A DNA stretch of 11,542 nucleotides, taken from positions 1 through 11,542 of the forward strand of contig CAMLEX010000083.1 of NCBI GenBank assembly GCA_946479055.1. The letters run 5' to 3'. The notes below the pieces were generated by a model. It was not told where the DNA came from. It did not search any database and was given only the letters and a program-made list of their open reading frames with translations. This document shows positions 1-8,015 of the stretch, piece after piece. Both the position numbers and the translations under genes were made by a program. Source of the DNA: an uncultured Bacteroidota bacterium. Lineage in GTDB: Bacteria > Bacteroidota > Bacteroidia > Chitinophagales > Chitinophagaceae. Each line of letters opens with the position of its first letter. Within the stretch, counting starts at the first letter, position 1.

Positions 1-533
1 TATTGGTTTTTGTGAAAGAGAGAAAGAAAGAAAAACTATTCATTTAAGAAAGGTAAAATTTGAGTTGAAGCCATGGGCGGCAAGGATTGTTAAAAAACCT
101 ATTCATTCTACAGTTTACATAAATTATCTTCTAGTTTACTTTTGAGATATAATCGTATCACCAAAATCGTTTATCTGACTTATCGTGACAGTTTTTAATA
201 GCCAAACTAAAGCTATTTAATTAGTTCTGAAATCGAATACCTGGATTGCCATACAGATGCATCGCAGCCCAGCCGCTCAGAGACGTAACTGATAAGAGCT
301 CAACGTTTTTAGATTCAGGTTCGATTTCCGTTTGGTCACCTTAATTTTTTTACAATTTGTTTTACGCTTTTTCAAAATCGCTAGAGGACGCACAACTATC
401 GAAATATTATGGAGTGTTCACCGTGACGTTTCCTACAATATAAAAACTTCAAATGTTTATTGATCATATAACCATATTCAAGTGAAATGGAGAAGAGGTT
501 GATAAAGAAAGCGGGATTTTATCCGTTTCGTTT
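1..533. other. Gene-poor stretch with no supported gene
   Basis: I see no convincing gene here. Two short plus-strand frames are open from the left edge, one stopping at 45-47 and one at 143-145, and either could be the tail of a gene entering from the left. On the minus strand an ATG at 41-43 opens a frame that runs off the edge after only 14 codons. None can be decided from this window. Around 270-340 there are tRNA-like fragments (a T-loop-like TTCGATT at 320-326 and a D-arm-like stem GCTC/GAGC), but they do not fold into a tRNA. A weak hairpin (GGAT/ATCC) near 514-524 lies just past the stop of the glycoside hydrolase gene and could help end its transcript, but it has no good T-tract. Confidence 0.6.
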
Positions 534-2903
534 CTAAAAGTTACCATTAACCGCCTGGCTCTTAATAATTTTTTTTACCACTTTTTCACTACCCTGTCTG
601 ATTTCAACGAAATACAACCCGAATGGCAGTGTTGTATTCATCTTTACCTTCTCCAAAAATTTGTCGGAATATTTTTTTAACTGCTGGGTTTGACACAGGC
701 TGCCATTCTCAGTAAAAATATTCACTTTTACATCCAGCTTGCTTTCATTCTGAAGTTCAATAAAAAAAAAATCAGATGTTGGATTAGGATAAATCCTGGC
801 CTCATCAATATCTTTCTTTTCGTCAGTTGTAAGAGACTCCGCTAATACAACGGCATTGGCTCTTGCAGCAGTCCTGGCAGTGGAATCGGTGTCTACTGGC
901 AAAATAAAAACAGGAGTCTCGGTTACTCTAACGGCCAACTTTCCACCGCTTGTTGTTACAGTTTCAACACTCATGGAATCCTGGCCGGCGCGGGGCCGAT
1001 ATATTTTTGCAAAAGCAGCACTACCAAGATCTAAAGTATAATAAGCTACTCTGCCCCGTTCATCAGGTACTACCAACACCCAGGCGGAATGTCCGTTTGC
1101 TTCATATCTATCCACAATGGCGTTGCTATTACTGTGAATAGTCTCTTTATAAAAATATTTTCCGATCAATTGGTTGGCCTGGTAAAGGAAATCAGCTGCC
1201 GGCCTCCTGCTCCTGTCGCCATTAATTAATCCTGATGTATTAAATCTTCCTCCGTCCAAAGGAGTATTATCGTATAATTGGTAAAAGAATACGGCTTCAA
1301 TTCCTAAACGGGTATACAAAAGCGAGGACCTTAAAATCCAGTCCGCCTGTGTTTCCAGGACGCTTTTATTGTTTATGGCGATGGCTTTCAACGGACTTGC
1401 CTGGTTTATATCATACCCCGTTTCTGTAATCCATACCGGCATATCATAAGCATAATCGTGTGCCAGTTGAATAAACTGTCTTGCTGCTTCGGCTGCACCG
1501 GAAATTTCAGGTGCTGCCCCCCTTGTTGATGTCCCACTTTGCGAGCTATGTTTATCATTCGAATAATAGTGATAATTAATAACGTCCCAGCAAAGATTTA
1601 CTGTACCATCCGGATTATAACCTCTGAACTCCTTGCACCAATCTATCATGCCCTTTACATAATCGATGTTGGCGCCGGCAAGCCCTCCTATTACTACTTT
1701 CATTGCAGGATCTGCATTTTTAACACCTATCCCCAATCCCATGGTATTTTTATGACCATCATAAAATGCCGATAAATTAGCGGCATATTCTCTTGCTGTT
1801 TGATAGGCTTTCCGGCCCTTCCACCATTTATCCCGCTCATTGTCACATTCGATGTACTTAATAAGACCCAATCCTGTTTTAGCTACGTTTGCTATGTCAT
1901 TTGTCCACCTTACAGTTTTATTTATTTGCAATAAAGTGGTATCGATGTTTTTACTATTACCATACCTGGCCGCGAATTGAAAGCCCAACTTCGCCTGCTC
2001 GGTATAAGATCGGGGATCGGAAAAGTCATTCCCGTATTTAACCGGGACGTTTTCATTATCCTGCAAATCTGCCGGATAAGTCGCTTTCATCCATGCCGGG
2101 ATAGTTTTCAGGCATGCCAACACTTCAATTCCTTCCTTCTTGCATCGTTCGTAAATAGCATCATAATTCCAACCACCACTATGTGTTGGGTTGAAAGTAT
2201 AGCTTCCCTGCGTTGACTCCAGTTTTTGCCAGTCCACATAATGCCGAACGCCTGTGAAGCTTTCAGCAGCTTTCATTCTCTTTTCATCTATCACAGTTGG
2301 TTGCTGGGCAGATTCGAAATTCCATTCAAATGCATTCACCCCAAAATTTTGCCTTAGCTGCACCATCTTTCGCGGAACTGGCGACGAACCCTTACCGGAC
2401 TTATAGGTGCCATATAGCTCAATTTCATTAGGGAATGAACTCGAAGTGGAAGTGATCACAAGGTACCGCACATTAATCGCCGGATTCCTCAAAGCAAACT
2501 CCTTGGGACTGTCAGAATATGGACCTACCCATGTATTGTAAAGCTGGCCGCTAAACCTGGCCAATGCTATACGTTGCCATTTATCATTAATGACGGAAAG
2601 AACCATCGGTGTACTAGCATAACTGTTGGCGCCATCATAAAATCTGATGCTGTCGATCGTCATTTCTTCGCCATCGGCTAAAGGATAATAAGAGTCATAA
2701 CTGCTTAATATTTTTCCGTAACCCGTATGTACCCGCTCACTTATTACTCCATCAAAAAGTCCATACAGCCCCTTACTTCTAAAATCAAGATTATTTACCT
2801 GATACCATCTTTCAGGATCAATTGGTATTTTATTGGAAGATGATTGCGCCTGGCAAGATAAAATGCAAGTCAGTGCCTGAAAGATCAAAACAAGTTTTTT
2901 CAT
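534..2903 (-). CDS. Secreted clan GH-A-like glycoside hydrolase with T9SS type A sorting domain
   Basis: Probable endo-acting glycosidase, secreted through Sec and then the type IX system to the cell surface or medium. Residues 1-20 are a signal peptide (positive start MKK, hydrophobic core, likely cut in SCQA-Q). Residues about 30-166 look like a discoidin/F5-8C-type beta sandwich ending in IELYGTY. Residues about 185-580 look like a TIM barrel of GH-A type (GH5/GH39-like): VDWQKLE at 223-229, an Asn-Glu pair in CDNERD with E356 as candidate acid/base, and ITETGYD with E494 as candidate nucleophile. About 580-670 is a beta-rich module. About 700-785 is the sorting domain, starting IYPNPTSD and ending near GLYFVEI and VVKKIIK. 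ATG start, no Shine-Dalgarno. The preceding terminator suggests its own promoter, but I see only weak matches to the Bacteroidota -33/-7 consensus in the 50 bp upstream. Fold and secretion route are well supported; CAZy family and substrate are not. Confidence 0.85.
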   Translation of the reverse strand: MKKLVLIFQALTCILSCQAQSSSNKIPIDPERWYQVNNLDFRSKGLYGLFDGVISERVHTGYGKILSSYDSYYPLADGEEMTIDSIRFYDGANSYASTPMVLSVINDKWQRIALARFSGQLYNTWVGPYSDSPKEFALRNPAINVRYLVITSTSSSFPNEIELYGTYKSGKGSSPVPRKMVQLRQNFGVNAFEWNFESAQQPTVIDEKRMKAAESFTGVRHYVDWQKLESTQGSYTFNPTHSGGWNYDAIYERCKKEGIEVLACLKTIPAWMKATYPADLQDNENVPVKYGNDFSDPRSYTEQAKLGFQFAARYGNSKNIDTTLLQINKTVRWTNDIANVAKTGLGLIKYIECDNERDKWWKGRKAYQTAREYAANLSAFYDGHKNTMGLGIGVKNADPAMKVVIGGLAGANIDYVKGMIDWCKEFRGYNPDGTVNLCWDVINYHYYSNDKHSSQSGTSTRGAAPEISGAAEAARQFIQLAHDYAYDMPVWITETGYDINQASPLKAIAINNKSVLETQADWILRSSLLYTRLGIEAVFFYQLYDNTPLDGGRFNTSGLINGDRSRRPAADFLYQANQLIGKYFYKETIHSNSNAIVDRYEANGHSAWVLVVPDERGRVAYYTLDLGSAAFAKIYRPRAGQDSMSVETVTTSGGKLAVRVTETPVFILPVDTDSTARTAARANAVVLAESLTTDEKKDIDEARIYPNPTSDFFFIELQNESKLDVKVNIFTENGSLCQTQQLKKYSDKFLEKVKMNTTLPFGLYFVEIRQGSEKVVKKIIKSQAVNGNF

Positions 2904-2951
2904 AGAAGTGAGTTGGATTTTTATGCAACTATTTAGTCTCCAAATTTCCTC

Positions 2952-2991
2952 AAAAAAAAAGCAAAACTGAAACCTACACCGGTTTCTTTTT
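2952..2991 (-). terminator. Intrinsic terminator closing the polysaccharide cluster
   Basis: A perfect 6-bp inverted repeat, GAAACC at 2969-2974 and GGTTTC at 2981-2986, encloses a 6-nt loop. Read on the minus strand, it is followed by AGTTTTGC and then nine consecutive T (2952-2960). It begins about 40 bp after the stop of the last cluster gene. Five T also follow the stem on the plus strand (2987-2991), so it could work in both directions. It separates the polysaccharide operon from the glycoside hydrolase gene. Confidence 0.7.
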
Positions 2992-3026
2992 CCAGTTATG
3001 GCAAAAACTAATTCACATTACTATTT

Positions 3027-3974
3027 TTAAAAATATTGATGAAGGAAACTAAATATTTCTGGTCTTGTTTTGGCATGGAGAATTCTGGCCCCGGAAAGAG
3101 CAGGAAAGATGGTTGTAAATTCATTAAAAATATGCTCGATACCGCTGTTGGAGTATATAATATTGGTGCCACCAAAATAACTGCTCAGGGCAGCCGCACC
3201 TCCATGTACGGAAATAAAATGCTCGCAATTCGCATACACTAACAACTGCAGGTGATTATAATTATTAACGGACAAACGGCGTCGAACAAATAAATTCTGC
3301 ATCAGTAATACTTCAGGATATTTCTCTCTGAGCCATTCAAACTCATCCAGGTCAAGTATCTCGCTGTTGTCCGAAATAATTTCTGTTGCGAGCGGCCTGT
3401 TATAAATGATCTGGTATTTTTCCCCATATGCTTTAATAATTTTTTCCAGCGTAAGTTTATCGATGAAATTTAAGGGCTTATTGTCCCACTCAATATTATA
3501 CTTGTTGGCAATTATTAAAATAGGCTTTTCAAAAGAAAATATGCTATTACTGAAAACCTTTTTTAACGGAACCTGCGCCCACTTTGAATAGTTGAAAGAA
3601 ACGCAATGGGTCATGTTGGGAAATTCAAAGTTGCTATGGTTGAATTGCCAGACCCTTTTCTCGTATATCTCTTCATGGTCTTCACTAAAAAAATATAACT
3701 CTTTTGTATTTTTTGACGAAATAGTTTTTTGCAACGTACCGTTCAAATAATGCCAATAGGCAAACGGAAGAACGAAACAAAGTTCCTGCTGAAATTCACC
3801 CTGGTAGCTAGTTACTTTATATTTTTTTTTGTAGAAATAATCGCTTAAATAATACTTTAGTTGATAAAATCTGCTGTAATAATTGTCGCTGATATAATAG
3901 CGATGCCTCTTTTGTATTTTGTAATACCGCACATGCGCAAAAGCACTCAATAATTTTAAGACTAATTTCTGCAT
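3027..3974 (-). CDS. Uncharacterised polysaccharide-cluster protein, possible glycosyltransferase
   Basis: I cannot name a characterised family. The 315-residue protein has no signal peptide or clear membrane segment and is probably cytoplasmic. The first 60 residues are basic and contain 13 tyrosines. The middle part has an alternating beta/alpha look: KPILIIANKYNIEW (150-163) reads as a strand and loop opening a Rossmann-like domain, followed by a helix and then YQIIYNRP (187-194). The best landmark is near the C-terminus: FISVHGGAAALSSYFGG (253-269), a glycine-rich loop after a strand, like nucleotide-sugar-binding loops of GT-B glycosyltransferases. From memory, proteins with this motif are common in Bacteroidota capsule loci, usually annotated hypothetical. 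It is the last gene before the terminator, 104 bp after the preceding gene. A GT-B transferase is my inference from context and motif; another sugar-modifying role is possible. ATG start, preceded by an AT-rich region without Shine-Dalgarno. Confidence 0.7.
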   Translation of the reverse strand: MQKLVLKLLSAFAHVRYYKIQKRHRYYISDNYYSRFYQLKYYLSDYFYKKKYKVTSYQGEFQQELCFVLPFAYWHYLNGTLQKTISSKNTKELYFFSEDHEEIYEKRVWQFNHSNFEFPNMTHCVSFNYSKWAQVPLKKVFSNSIFSFEKPILIIANKYNIEWDNKPLNFIDKLTLEKIIKAYGEKYQIIYNRPLATEIISDNSEILDLDEFEWLREKYPEVLLMQNLFVRRRLSVNNYNHLQLLVYANCEHFISVHGGAAALSSYFGGTNIIYSNSGIEHIFNEFTTIFPALSGARILHAKTRPEIFSFLHQYF

Positions 3975-4078
3975 TTATAGCCAAACATTAAATGAACCAG
4001 AAAGCTTAGATACAGTATTGTAACCAAACTCATTTATGAACCCATGATTTTCCAGGGCTTCTTTACAATCCGGGCGGG

Positions 4079-5317
4079 TTAACGATCTAAAGCTATTTCA
4101 TCGAACATCTCTCTCGCTTTTATTTTTAAACCGGGAAGGCTTGTCTTTATCTTTTTTTCTATACTTTCTTTTTCAGTCACTACTCTACTGAGTAAACGAA
4201 TGGCATCATCCTTCTCCATATCATTTGATTCCAATACAAAATCTTCAAGATTAAATAAACTAAACAATTCCTTGTATTTGTGTGACCAGCTAATAGCTAT
4301 AACAGGCTTTTCATGCAGGAATCCAAATATAAGTGCGTGAAAACGCGAACTAATTAAAATGTCTACTGAACCGATTATCGTGTCGATTTCGGTAGCAGAG
4401 TAGTACTGATCTGCAAAAAAACATCTCCGGGGAACCTCAACGAATTTCATTAACAGTCTGCATAAATACCTGTCATCTTTTGCCTGAACATTTGGTGGAA
4501 AAACTTCATTAGGAATAAATATCACATCGGCATTCAATACTTGGATGCAGTGATTAGCCAGCGCTAAAAGCATTTTGAAGTAAACATTATCTTTTTCCAA
4601 TCCGGAAGTTCTTTCATATACTCTTAAATTTGGTGAAATACCGATTAACCGGTCACCCGCACGCTTGTAACCCAATGAACTCAGCATATTATTGTTTACC
4701 CCGTTAGTATCGTAAGCAAAGACAATGTCGTGCATCAATGGAATTTTTTTGGGAGGTATATCTAAAACGTCTGAAAGATATTTTTGAGATGTTAAATCCC
4801 TTGCATAAAACTTATTGGCGTTGGCCAACATTTCTTTTACAGCATTAGCCACCCGGGGTTTATGAAAACTGCCCCAAGCCTGGGGCATAAAATAGAACCT
4901 GGTCTTCTCCTTTTTATAAAACTTTTGAAGCTTTATTGTTTCCATCACCATGGGCTCACCCCAGGAATCCGCATAGGCAAAACCACTTACATCAACAACC
5001 ATGTCTATATCGGGTATCTTGGTTTTCAAAACAGCAAAAGGAAATTCAAACACAAAGGGCTTGTCTTCTTTAAAAATAAATTTGTGCATTTTTCCGCTAG
5101 CCCTTTTGTAGAATCTTTTAATTTTCTTTTTCAATTCGCCATCCTGGTTGCAAACGGGTACAATGCCATTTTCTTTAGCCAGGGCTTCTTCGTAACCCCT
5201 GCATAGCATATAAAACCTGGCCTGCTTATGCCTAAGCTCTAATTGTTGCTTGACTGTTAACATCATTGCCTCCGCACCTTTATTTGAAAAATTTGCTCCA
5301 ATAATTAGAATGTTCAT
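4079..5317 (-). CDS. Polysaccharide pyruvyl transferase family protein (WcaK/CsaB-like)
   Basis: Member of the polysaccharide pyruvyl transferase superfamily (PF04230), which moves the enolpyruvyl group of phosphoenolpyruvate onto sugars to form ketals. The 412-residue length is usual for WcaK/AmsJ-type members. Visible landmarks: the N-terminal strand and loop GANFSNKGAEAM (8-19); VDVSGFAYADSWG (108-120), which replaces the more common GGG-type loop; FMPQAWGSF (143-151); YARD (171-174); and the C-terminal signature SSRFHAL (323-329), followed by SWSHKYKELF (343-352) with a conserved-looking His. No signal peptide or membrane segment, so cytoplasmic, acting on lipid-linked or nucleotide-linked sugars. 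It lies 83 bp after the flippase gene and 104 bp before the uncharacterised last gene. It resembles the other family member in this cluster (8016-9002) only in general layout. Some family members may not be pyruvyl transferases, so the exact reaction is uncertain. Confidence 0.85.
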   Translation of the reverse strand: MNILIIGANFSNKGAEAMMLTVKQQLELRHKQARFYMLCRGYEEALAKENGIVPVCNQDGELKKKIKRFYKRASGKMHKFIFKEDKPFVFEFPFAVLKTKIPDIDMVVDVSGFAYADSWGEPMVMETIKLQKFYKKEKTRFYFMPQAWGSFHKPRVANAVKEMLANANKFYARDLTSQKYLSDVLDIPPKKIPLMHDIVFAYDTNGVNNNMLSSLGYKRAGDRLIGISPNLRVYERTSGLEKDNVYFKMLLALANHCIQVLNADVIFIPNEVFPPNVQAKDDRYLCRLLMKFVEVPRRCFFADQYYSATEIDTIIGSVDILISSRFHALIFGFLHEKPVIAISWSHKYKELFSLFNLEDFVLESNDMEKDDAIRLLSRVVTEKESIEKKIKTSLPGLKIKAREMFDEIALDR

Positions 5318-5340
5318 TGCCTGTCTCTATTTTATAGTTA

Positions 5341-5359
5341 CGGATTTAATTGCAATCCG
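5341..5359. repeat. 6-bp inverted repeat between flippase and pyruvyl transferase genes
   Basis: CGGATT at 5341-5346 and AATCCG at 5354-5359 flank a 7-nt loop, about 24 bp upstream of the next start codon. There is no T-tract on either side, so it does not look like a terminator. It could be an mRNA hairpin affecting translation or stability, or chance. Confidence 0.35.
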
Positions 5360-5400
5360 AATGAAAGTATTTGACCAAATTTCCATGGCAAGCTTTCCTG

Positions 5401-6906
5401 TTATTTCATAAATAATTGCTTCATCATATAAACCTGTCTTAGCTTTTCCCTCCCACTTTTTGGCAGACACCATAATGACAGATATATTATCACACTAAAC
5501 AACAAACCGATAATAAACAAATTCAAAGCCGGCAGGTAAACAAAATATTGTCTAAAACTAAACATGGCCAGCCCGCTTAAAATTGAGATGATCAGAGGAT
5601 ACCGAATCACACGGAAAAAAAGCCCCACTGATATGACCGATTCTTTAAAGGAATAGTACAGGGAGGGCAAAAGTAACAGGTAGTTTACTATAGCATAGGA
5701 TATAGCCACGCCGGCTATATCCCAGTAGATCCCGATTGTAAAACCAAGGATCACAAAAATGGCGTTGGCAACGCCCCATATCAAATACCTTTTTGTGTTA
5801 CCCGTTGAAATCATAACCGCACCCCGTGTACTGGCAACAGGTTGAATAAATGAAGTAATCGCTAATAATTTAAAAATATAGCTGGAGCTTATCCATTTTT
5901 CTCCTAATACAATCAAGATCAACTCGTCGGAGAAAATAGCCAAAAACAATACCAGCGGCATTGAAAAAAAAGACAATAAAAAAATATAGTTAGAATAATA
6001 CTGACGAAACTTTTCCTTTTCCGCCTGTAAACTGCTTAATGCGGGTAAAGCCACCGTATTCAAGGGGTCTCTCAATTGCGTGATCGGAAGTAATAAAAGT
6101 TGATATGCTTTTGAATATAAACCCAATGCCCCCGCTCCTAAATATTTTCCAATTAGCATGTTGTCTGCATTTCTTGAAAAATAATTTACCAGGTCAAATC
6201 CGGTTATGGTGAGACCAAATTTTAAAAAAGACCGGCCTTCTGAGAATTTAAAAATAAAAAGGGGTCTCCAGTCGCATATAAACCACAGCGTAATGGTTGA
6301 CAATACCGGTGTTAATACAGTTGATATCACTACGGCCCAGTAACCATATCCTTTATAGGCAAGGAATACTCCAGTTAAAATACTTATACCAGAACATAAA
6401 ATATAATTTATCGCCAGGCTTTTAAACTTCATTTGTCTTTTCATCAGGGCGTTATGCTGAAGCGAAAAACCAGAGATAAATATACTAATGGCAAAAACTA
6501 AAGTTATGTTGAACACCTTTTCCTCTGCATATAAATAAACTAAAAGTGGAGCAGATAATGCAACGACCAGCGAGATGAAAAAAGATATAATGATATTTAA
6601 CCAGAATAAAACGCTTACCTGAGTTTGGGTAATTACCTCTCTTTGAATAAGCGCCGCTGAAAGGCCTAAATCTTTAAAAGTGCTGATGAACCCTGTAAAA
6701 GCAGTTACCATAACGACAAGGCCAAAGTCCTCCGGGGCAAGAAGCCGCGCCATAACCGCGGTAAAACCAATTGTAAAAAAAAGAGTTATTACTTGTCCGC
6801 TTACCGTACTAATACCGCCCTTGACAGATTGTGTTTTCAGGTCAGCTTTTAAATGCCTCCTGGAAAACCATTTTTCATCATACCCTGTTATTCCGGAATT
6901 ACTCAT
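5401..6906 (-). CDS. Wzx-type polysaccharide flippase (WzxC-like, MOP superfamily)
   Basis: Inner-membrane flippase that would move the undecaprenyl-linked repeat unit from the cytoplasmic to the periplasmic face in the Wzx/Wzy pathway. The 501-residue protein is strongly hydrophobic, with about 12 to 14 membrane segments. The N-terminal signature fits the WzxC/Polysacc_synt family: SVKGGISTVSGQ (27-38), MARLLAPEDFGL (52-63) and FKDLGLSAALIQRE (77-90). Length is as expected (about 480-510). The start ATG overlaps the stop of the upstream nitroreductase gene as TAATG, implying translational coupling. It is the only transporter seen in the cluster, so it is likely specific for the glycan made by the neighbouring transferases. 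The gene symbol is left empty because wzx alleles cannot be assigned by sequence reading alone. Confidence 0.92.
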   Translation of the reverse strand: MSNSGITGYDEKWFSRRHLKADLKTQSVKGGISTVSGQVITLFFTIGFTAVMARLLAPEDFGLVVMVTAFTGFISTFKDLGLSAALIQREVITQTQVSVLFWLNIIISFFISLVVALSAPLLVYLYAEEKVFNITLVFAISIFISGFSLQHNALMKRQMKFKSLAINYILCSGISILTGVFLAYKGYGYWAVVISTVLTPVLSTITLWFICDWRPLFIFKFSEGRSFLKFGLTITGFDLVNYFSRNADNMLIGKYLGAGALGLYSKAYQLLLLPITQLRDPLNTVALPALSSLQAEKEKFRQYYSNYIFLLSFFSMPLVLFLAIFSDELILIVLGEKWISSSYIFKLLAITSFIQPVASTRGAVMISTGNTKRYLIWGVANAIFVILGFTIGIYWDIAGVAISYAIVNYLLLLPSLYYSFKESVISVGLFFRVIRYPLIISILSGLAMFSFRQYFVYLPALNLFIIGLLFSVIIYLSLWCLPKSGREKLRQVYMMKQLFMK

Positions 6907-7958
6907 TATTGATTATATCTTATTAAATACCCTGGGGACTTTTTTTGGGAATAAGGAATTTTTTCATTGGGATCAGCATACCCCACTCCTATTAACATCA
7001 ATGGTCTCTCATCATCATCCAGCTTAATTATTTTCTCCATCTTTCGCTCCAGGGCTTCAATATCCGGCCAGTTTACGGGCATCGAACTTAAGCCTAAGGT
7101 TTCAAGGGCGAACATAAACGACATAGACGCCAGTCCGCAATCAATATACATTACATGCCGGTCCCTCTCGCTGATATATGCGCTTAATTTACCAACGACG
7201 ACAACAAAAACAGGTACGTTGTTATAAAAGCCTTTGATTCCCATGGGAACAGAACCAACAAGATTTTTTTTCTCCAAATGATCAAATATTCTGAACTCAA
7301 AAGGCTGGCGGTTACAGGCCGAAGGAGAAAGTGTAGCAATTGATATGGCCTTTTCAATCAACTCCCGGGAAATCTCCTTGTCTAAATACCAACGAACCGA
7401 TCTTCGTTGCCAGGCCAACTTATAAAGATCCTCGAATTTTATTGAATTATATTCACGGACACTTCTTATAAAAGGAACTAAATCTTCACCATTATCAGCA
7501 CCATTTGCAATGTGATTTACATGATCAAATATTTTTTTAGCCTGTTCGATAACAGGATGGTTATCTACACTATTAAAATAGTTTTTTACTACAGAGCTGG
7601 CCCAGTATATCAAGTCTATATCGACAGTTGAAGAGTCTTTATGATAGGCTTCACATAAAATCTTATAATTTTCCACTATTCCGGAAATATAATCTACTGC
7701 AAATACAGGCCTGCGCTCCTTCATTATTAAACCTTTTTCCAAACGATGAATTTCTCTTCTTAAGAAAAATTCGTTTGGTTTATTTTCTTTCAAAGCCAAA
7801 TAATGTGAATGCTTTCCATTTAAAACCTTTTGATGTTCTCTCGCAAACTCCTTTGAAAAGAAGCAATAGTAAACACTACTTAAGAAGCGGTTTCTTCTGC
7901 AGAGAGGAATTAAAATTTTATTCTGCAGCTTCAATTTCAATTGATATCTTGATATCAT
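6906..7958 (-). CDS. Nitroreductase-fold protein with long N-terminal extension
   Basis: The C-terminal half (about 175-340) is a nitroreductase-family flavoprotein domain: RRSVRWYLDKEIS (185-197), the FMN-phosphate-binding type of opening; LSPSACNRQPFEF (210-222); YIDCGLASMSFMFALETLGL (271-290); and LMLIGVGYAD (320-329). Classical nitroreductases are about 200 residues, so about 175 N-terminal residues are extra. That part is rich in charged and aromatic residues, with HRLEKGL at 71-77 as the clearest motif. No signal peptide, so probably cytoplasmic. It sits inside the polysaccharide operon, 57 bp after a pyruvyl-transferase-like gene, and its stop overlaps the flippase start. To my knowledge similar proteins recur in Bacteroidota capsule loci, often with pyruvyl transferases, but I know of no defined reaction. 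An FMN-dependent redox change to a sugar or lipid-linked intermediate is inference. ATG start in an AT-rich, SD-less context. Confidence 0.85.
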   Translation of the reverse strand: MISRYQLKLKLQNKILIPLCRRNRFLSSVYYCFFSKEFAREHQKVLNGKHSHYLALKENKPNEFFLRREIHRLEKGLIMKERRPVFAVDYISGIVENYKILCEAYHKDSSTVDIDLIYWASSVVKNYFNSVDNHPVIEQAKKIFDHVNHIANGADNGEDLVPFIRSVREYNSIKFEDLYKLAWQRRSVRWYLDKEISRELIEKAISIATLSPSACNRQPFEFRIFDHLEKKNLVGSVPMGIKGFYNNVPVFVVVVGKLSAYISERDRHVMYIDCGLASMSFMFALETLGLSSMPVNWPDIEALERKMEKIIKLDDDERPLMLIGVGYADPNEKIPYSQKKSPGYLIRYNQ

Positions 7959-8015
7959 TTTTTTATTGTAAATATTTTATTGACTAAGTAGGGAGACTTA
8001 ATAACGCTACCCCGA

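Noticed and set aside
262..340. Possible tRNA gene (D-arm-like and T-arm-like pieces)
   Set aside because: The T-stem has two mismatches, the D-loop would be 17 nt, no anticodon stem forms, no 5' acceptor strand sits at the right distance, and the 3' end is not CCA.
2843..2903. Lipoprotein signal (ILSC) in the glycoside hydrolase
   Set aside because: A cysteine at residue 17 could form a lipobox, but T9SS-sorted proteins normally use signal peptidase I and SCQA-Q is a good site for it. Lipoprotein status is possible but less likely.
2904..2955. Bacteroidota-type promoter before the glycoside hydrolase
   Set aside because: A TTTG in the terminator T-tract is followed 19 nt later by TAGTTGCA, which matches TAnnTTTG poorly; too weak to annotate.
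4862..5206. Plus-strand open frame of 114 codons
   Set aside because: Antisense to the WcaK/CsaB-like gene; no motifs, so it is a by-product of the real frame.
6680..7027. Plus-strand open frame of 115 codons
   Set aside because: Antisense across the flippase/nitroreductase junction, both well supported on the other strand.
7628..7987. Plus-strand open frame of 119 codons
   Set aside because: It is antisense to the nitroreductase gene, whose frame has clear family motifs; the translated plus-strand product shows no recognisable domain.
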